A DNA stretch of 8,163 bases from Deltaproteobacteria bacterium (lineage in GTDB: Bacteria > Myxococcota > UBA727 > JABDBI01). The position numbers and the translations under genes were made by a program. The stretch spans positions 1-8,163 of the forward strand of contig JAESQZ010000088.1 of NCBI GenBank assembly GCA_016764955.1. Reading direction: 5' to 3'. Below the pieces are notes generated by a model. That model saw only the letters and a program-made list of their open reading frames with translations. It did no database searches and was not told the DNA's origin. Below are positions 5,997 to 8,163 of the stretch, piece by piece. Each line of letters begins with the position of its first letter. Positions within the stretch are counted from its first letter, which is position 1.

Positions 5997-6704
5997 CTAC
6001 TCGCTAGCCCCACCCAGGCCAGGCATATGAGGTGCCCCACCTAGATTTGCAGCCGCAGCTGCTGCATTCGCATTCGCCGTGGAAGCATTGGAAGCTCTAG
6101 CACTGGCACCTCCACCCGCATCTGCTACTTGAGCCTGCTCGCGCGCCTGGTTTCTAAGCGCAGTTAATGGCGTATGCATCTCTCGAATCCTATGTATTTC
6201 ACTAACCATATGAGTCATATTTTGCTCTCTCATATTGTCGATAAAATGATTAGCTCTATCAATTTCCCAGCCCATCAAGGTTCCTAATCCATCATCACTC
6301 AGGCGAGCGACAAGCTCAGGTTCCTCCTGGTGCAGCGATTGCAGTAACGCCAAAACAGACGGCAAGCGTAATATGGCCCTATTTTCATTGTCTAAAGCCT
6401 CTCTGGTATTTGTAATAAAAAGGAAGGCAAGGATCATCAGTGTGGTGGTCTCTGTCCCAGTATTTACAAGTTCAAACCGCCCTAGCTCCCCCAACAACCT
6501 TCGCATAATTAGGAGGACAGCTTGGTTAGGAATTAGACCACCTGAAAACGTAACAATATGTATCCCCGGCTGGTTCATGCTCGTGCCTGGAGCAACAATA
6601 AATAATCTGTCGTTTATAACCAATGCTCGCGACGGCTCTCCAGGATCAGCTAGTAAGCCAGAACAAGCACACACCAACACGGCGATATATCGAAAACAAG
6701 TCAT
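5997..6704 (-). CDS. Unrecognised exported protein with an Ala-rich C-terminal tail
   Basis: I do not recognise this 235-residue protein. Residues 1-19 look like a signal peptide (MTCFRYIAVLVCACSGLLA, possible cleavage before DPGEPS). The sequence VCAC is only a poor lipobox. A hydrophobic stretch at 60-72 and a stronger one at 86-99 (TTTLMILAFLFITN) could be buried helices or a membrane segment. Residues 101-190 are helical and charged (EIDRANHFIDNMREQNM). Residues 191-221 are a low-complexity Ala/Ser/Asn tail, followed by the end MPGLGGASE. The gene starts 35 bases after the vapC stop and runs in the same direction, so it may be read through from the vapBC promoter. Its own ribosome site is weak (AAGG about twelve bases upstream). 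Biased composition and the lack of relatives I can name suggest a lineage-specific secreted or surface protein. No function is assigned. Confidence 0.6.
   Translation of the reverse strand: MTCFRYIAVLVCACSGLLADPGEPSRALVINDRLFIVAPGTSMNQPGIHIVTFSGGLIPNQAVLLIMRRLLGELGRFELVNTGTETTTLMILAFLFITNTREALDNENRAILRLPSVLALLQSLHQEEPELVARLSDDGLGTLMGWEIDRANHFIDNMREQNMTHMVSEIHRIREMHTPLTALRNQAREQAQVADAGGGASARASNASTANANAAAAAANLGGAPHMPGLGGASE
6008..6022. repeat. 15-base direct repeat, left copy
   Basis: The 15 bases CCCCACCCAGGCCAG are identical to 7506-7520 and in the same orientation. Weaker similarity runs on for about 15 more bases if a few gaps are allowed (GCATA, GAG). This copy encodes the GLGG end of the 235-residue protein. 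The two copies bracket most of that gene plus vapBC. Confidence 0.6.
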
Positions 6705-6739
6705 GCCTGAATAACGCCTTGGAACTCAATTTTGTTCCT

Positions 6740-7147
6740 TTAACGAAACTTCACAATCTTAATATCTGTTTGTGCAAAATCATTGCCCACGCATAAAATA
6801 GGCAAGCCAAGCTGTTTGGCCAGCGCATAGGCTCCTGTATCACCTAAATTAAGTTTCGCTGGATGACGACTTTCACCAAACTGCATCCAAGCTTGTTGAA
6901 CTAACTCAACCTGCTCGACACTTAAGTCCATCATCGTTAAATCCATTTTTCGCAATAAAGATTCTAATGCTAAATACCCGGCTTCTCCCTTTTGGGCAGA
7001 AGCTACCAATGAAGCCTCTAAAAGAGAGAGCGTGCTCATGTATTTTTTAGCCGCCAACATAATGCATTTTGACAATTCATCTGAGCCTGACTCTCCATTC
7101 AGAATCGCAATCACCGCTGAAGTATCCACCACAAATTCTGAAGTCAT
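6740..7147 (-). CDS. vapC: VapC-family PIN-domain toxin (ribonuclease)
   Basis: This 135-residue single PIN domain is the toxin of a type II toxin-antitoxin system. Family members are Mg-dependent ribonucleases that cut tRNA or rRNA and arrest growth until neutralised by VapB. The acidic site residues are visible: D8 in VVDTSAVIAIL, E44 in SLLEASLV, D103 in NLGDTGAYALAK and D123 in VGNDFAQTDI. The length and the pattern GDTGAYALAKQLGLPILCVG match the VapC group paired with Rv0623-like antitoxins. The ATG overlaps the vapB stop by four bases (ATGA), so translation is coupled. All four acidic residues are kept and nothing suggests an inactive toxin. The RNA target cannot be read from the sequence. 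Confidence 0.92.
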   Translation of the reverse strand: MTSEFVVDTSAVIAILNGESGSDELSKCIMLAAKKYMSTLSLLEASLVASAQKGEAGYLALESLLRKMDLTMMDLSVEQVELVQQAWMQFGESRHPAKLNLGDTGAYALAKQLGLPILCVGNDFAQTDIKIVKFR

Positions 7148-7395
7148 AATAAGCCTTGCTTATCATAGCCAATGATTTCTTCCGGGCTTCTTTCATCAGT
7201 GGTCGGGAGGCTTTGATAATATTTTGATATTGCCTGAAGCGAAGCGATTTTGGATTCAATTGCATTAACAGCATGCAACCGCTCCAAACGGTCTCTAAGA
7301 GCCTTGGTTACAGCTGCAGTAATACTTTCACCCGTTTCTTTCATCAACTGCCGGGCTAAAAGATCCGCCTCTTTGCTCTTAATGCTTAAAACCAT
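7144..7395 (-). CDS. vapB: VapB-family antitoxin (Rv0623-like transcription factor)
   Basis: This 83-residue antitoxin partners the downstream VapC. The N-terminal half, MVLSIKSKEADLLARQLMKE followed by TGESITAAVTKALRDRL, is the typical short DNA-binding region of the Rv0623/PSK-type VapB family. The C-terminal part (about 50-83, KIASLQAISKYYQSL then PEEIIGYDKQGLL) should wrap the toxin and block its active site. The start ATG 7395-7393 has a good GGTGGAG ribosome site six bases upstream. A near-consensus promoter and an inverted repeat lie immediately upstream, as expected for a gene repressed by its own antitoxin-toxin complex. The stop overlaps the vapC start (ATGA), and antitoxin-first order is the usual arrangement. 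Confidence 0.9.
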   Translation of the reverse strand: MVLSIKSKEADLLARQLMKETGESITAAVTKALRDRLERLHAVNAIESKIASLQAISKYYQSLPTTDERSPEEIIGYDKQGLL

Positions 7396-7414
7396 ACTTA
7401 CTCCACCTGGCTTA

Positions 7415-7442
7415 ATTATACCAAAATAGGCAGAAAAATCAA
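7415..7442 (-). promoter_or_regulatory. vapBC promoter
   Basis: On the minus strand a perfect -10 box TATAAT (7420-7415) is preceded by -35 TTGATT (7442-7437, four of six consensus bases) with a 16-base spacer. Transcription should start near 7408, leaving a leader of about a dozen bases that contains the vapB ribosome site. Confidence 0.65.
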
Positions 7443-7448
7443 TTTTGG
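7421..7448. promoter_or_regulatory. Inverted repeat, likely VapBC operator
   Basis: Arms CCAAAAT (7421-7427) and ATTTTGG (7442-7448) form an exact 7-base inverted repeat with 14 bases between. The half-sites are centred 21 bases apart, two turns of DNA on the same face. They cover the promoter spacer and the -35 box, which fits autorepression by a VapBC complex. Confidence 0.6.
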
Positions 7449-7505
7449 AACCTTATGGAAAAATTTCAACTTAATTTCAATAAGTTACAAACTTCTAACC
7501 ACTCA

Positions 7506-7520
7506 CCCCACCCAGGCCAG
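7506..7520. repeat. 15-base direct repeat, right copy
   Basis: It is identical to 6008-6022. On the minus strand, bases 7620-7498 form an open frame without a start codon that ends in SGLGGVSG, resembling the MPGLGGASE end of the 235-residue protein. This copy may be the remnant of a related 3' end. Confidence 0.55.
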
Positions 7521-7592
7521 AAGCATAGAGATGCGTAATTTTACTTTTAGTGGAAATGATTGGGCGCAATCCCAAAAAGTAGGCGTTGACTG

Positions 7593-7757
7593 ATGAACGA
7601 AAAACGTGGTTTGGAGGCCATCAGATTGGCTTATTTTTTTCCGCAAAGCGGATGCCCTAATAAAGCCCCGTGGTGGAGCATAGCGGAACCCGGGGAAATG
7701 GGAGAGCCACCCACCCCATTTTGTATCCCAGTGCCGAAGGCCCGGCTGAGCAATTAG
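7593..7757 (+). CDS. Doubtful 54-residue open frame in the mosaic region
   Basis: The ATG at 7593 overlaps the TGA of a 20-codon frame (7531-7593, beginning MRNFTFSGNDWAQ) as TGATG. The frame runs 54 codons (MNEKRGLEAIRLAYFF onward, with a Pro-rich end) to TAG 7755-7757. It has no recognisable domain, it passes straight through the REP-like hairpin, and the opposite strand is open over parts of the same stretch. It could be a remnant of a longer frameshifted gene or chance. I list it only so that it is not lost. Confidence 0.12.
   Translation: MNEKRGLEAIRLAYFFPQSGCPNKAPWWSIAEPGEMGEPPTPFCIPVPKARLSN
7666..7695. repeat. REP-like hairpin
   Basis: Bases 7666-7674 (CCCCG-T-GGT) pair with 7688-7695 (ACC-CGGGG), leaving one bulged T and the loop GGAGCATAGCGGA. 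Repeats of the form CCCGGGTGGAGC...AACCCGGG are scattered through many proteobacterial genomes, and this has the same layout. Confidence 0.45.
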
Positions 7758-7816
7758 TGCGGTGGAACTGGCAGAGGTGCGCGGCGGGTACGCTAACCTG
7801 GCTCCAGGTGAAATGA

Positions 7817-8163
7817 TTACTTGCTAGCCCTATGCGGCCGGTAGGCTGGGCGGGTCCTTAGGATATAATCAATTCGATCGGCTGGTGGCTCTTTGGGGTA
7901 AGAAACACCAAATAACGTCGAGTCTGGGTTGTTGATTCGGGCGCCATTGGGCTCGCCGGTTTCGCGCTCTTGAATCAGGTATAAGTTGTCGAACATGAGG
8001 CGCCAAAATTTATTTTGGTGATTAATATGGCGTATTTTGTGAGTCGCTTCTGGGAAGTGTTTTTCCCAATCAAAACTTTCGGGAAAATTATAGCGAAAGA
8101 TATTTCGGCAGTTGTCGAGGTGGAATTTGGCCTGGGGGCAGAGCTCGAAGGAGCGGACGTCAT
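7817..8163 (-). CDS. Unrecognised protein, C-terminal 114 residues (5' end beyond the window)
   Basis: The minus-strand frame with codons beginning at 8161 is open from the right edge to TAA (7819-7817), giving 114 residues with normal protein composition. Recognisable stretches are DVRSFELCPQAKFHLDNCRN, FDWEKHFPEATHKIRHINHQ and FWRLMFDNLYLIQERETGEP. The C-terminus contains PPADRIDYIL and a basic end, YRPHRASK. I prefer it to the overlapping Ser/Thr-rich frame that begins at 8163, because that frame's composition is unnatural and it lacks a ribosome site within view. I do not recognise the family. RIDYIL recalls the end of endonuclease/exonuclease/phosphatase proteins, but the GDFN and SDH motifs are missing. 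The start, full length and neighbours lie outside the window. Confidence 0.7.
   Translation of the reverse strand, partial: DVRSFELCPQAKFHLDNCRNIFRYNFPESFDWEKHFPEATHKIRHINHQNKFWRLMFDNLYLIQERETGEPNGARINNPDSTLFGVSYPKEPPADRIDYILRTRPAYRPHRASK

Larger units (their letters stand above)
7449..7816. other. Gene-poor mosaic region with hairpins and a REP-like element
   Basis: I see no convincing gene here. From left to right it holds a 6-base inverted repeat, AACTTA/TAAGTT (7468-7486), then the right copy of the 15-base direct repeat. A run of short open frames on both strands follows. A REP-like hairpin is at 7666-7695, a second hairpin at 7696-7721 (AAATGGG/CCCATTT, 12-base loop) and a small palindrome at 7796-7809 (ACCTGG-CT-CCAGGT). 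Base composition changes sharply: 7741-7800 has 39 G or C in 60, unlike the AT-rich stretch before 7500. This looks like decayed mobile or repeated DNA. Confidence 0.5.

Noticed and set aside
6721..6738. GGAAC/GTTCC inverted repeat between vapC and the next gene, as a terminator
   Set aside because: It has a five-base stem, an eight-base loop and no T-run on the minus strand, too weak to call.
7077..7274. Overlapping 65-codon minus-strand frame across the vapB-vapC junction
   Set aside because: It lies in another frame of two genes with strong family matches and has no features of its own.
7696..7790. Glycine-riboswitch-like words (GGGAGAG, GCCGAAGG, GCAA)
   Set aside because: The conserved second half (CTCTCAGG and the following helix) is missing, and no glycine-related gene lies downstream. 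The next gene is on the other strand.
7975..8163. 62-codon minus-strand frame starting at the window edge
   Set aside because: It is dominated by Ser, Thr and Pro, as expected from reading a neighbouring coding frame out of register. The overlapping frame ending at 7817 is more protein-like.
1..8163. tRNA, rRNA, CRISPR array, replication origin or intact transposase
   Set aside because: I looked for T-loop and anticodon patterns, regularly spaced repeats and transposase motifs on both strands and saw none.

Overview
The window looks like a chromosomal segment of a Gram-negative bacterium, most likely a proteobacterium. The evidence is a lipobox lipoprotein, an envelope M23 peptidase, an EpmA-type EF-P lysyl-ligase and class-typical OppD/OppF ATPases, all in a genome of moderate G+C with GGAGG-type ribosome sites. 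I cannot fix the genus from the sequence.

Layout. Bases 1-539 (minus) hold the N-terminal part of a secreted subtilisin-like protease that runs off the left edge. Its catalytic domain is preceded by an I9-type propeptide and an Asp/Lys linker encoded by a 12-base tandem repeat. The spacer 540-810 carries two identical 28-base copies of a palindromic element, 170 bases apart, inside a longer, more diverged duplication. Next comes a tight minus-strand operon, 3305 to 811: an SCP2-domain protein, an M23 peptidoglycan endopeptidase with a signal anchor, and epmA, whose TTG start overlaps the M23 stop. Diverging from it on the plus strand is a run of overlapping or nearly abutting genes, 3384-5941: a LolA/LolB-like lipoprotein and the two ATPases of an oligopeptide/dipeptide ABC importer (OppD, OppF). 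No permease or binding-protein gene is present. That run ends at a perfect 21-base-pair palindrome (5944-5992).

The right part looks accessory. It holds an unrecognised secreted or membrane-tethered protein with an Ala-rich tail (5997-6704, minus), preceded in the same direction by a vapBC toxin-antitoxin pair (6740-7395) with a clear promoter and an inverted-repeat operator. Short direct repeats (6008-6022 and 7506-7520) flank this block. The stretch 7449-7816 has no convincing gene and is a partly GC-rich mosaic of hairpins, with a REP-like element and short open frames. The window ends in the C-terminal 114 residues of an unrecognised minus-strand protein.

How the genes fit together. The left and centre deal with the envelope and with nutrient uptake: peptidoglycan cutting, a lipoprotein, peptide import and a secreted protease. 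The right is a typical toxin-antitoxin island. I found no CRISPR array, rRNA, tRNA, prophage or intact transposase gene. The most unusual signals are the duplicated palindrome ahead of the protease, the toxin-antitoxin block bounded by direct repeats, and the shortened end of epmA.
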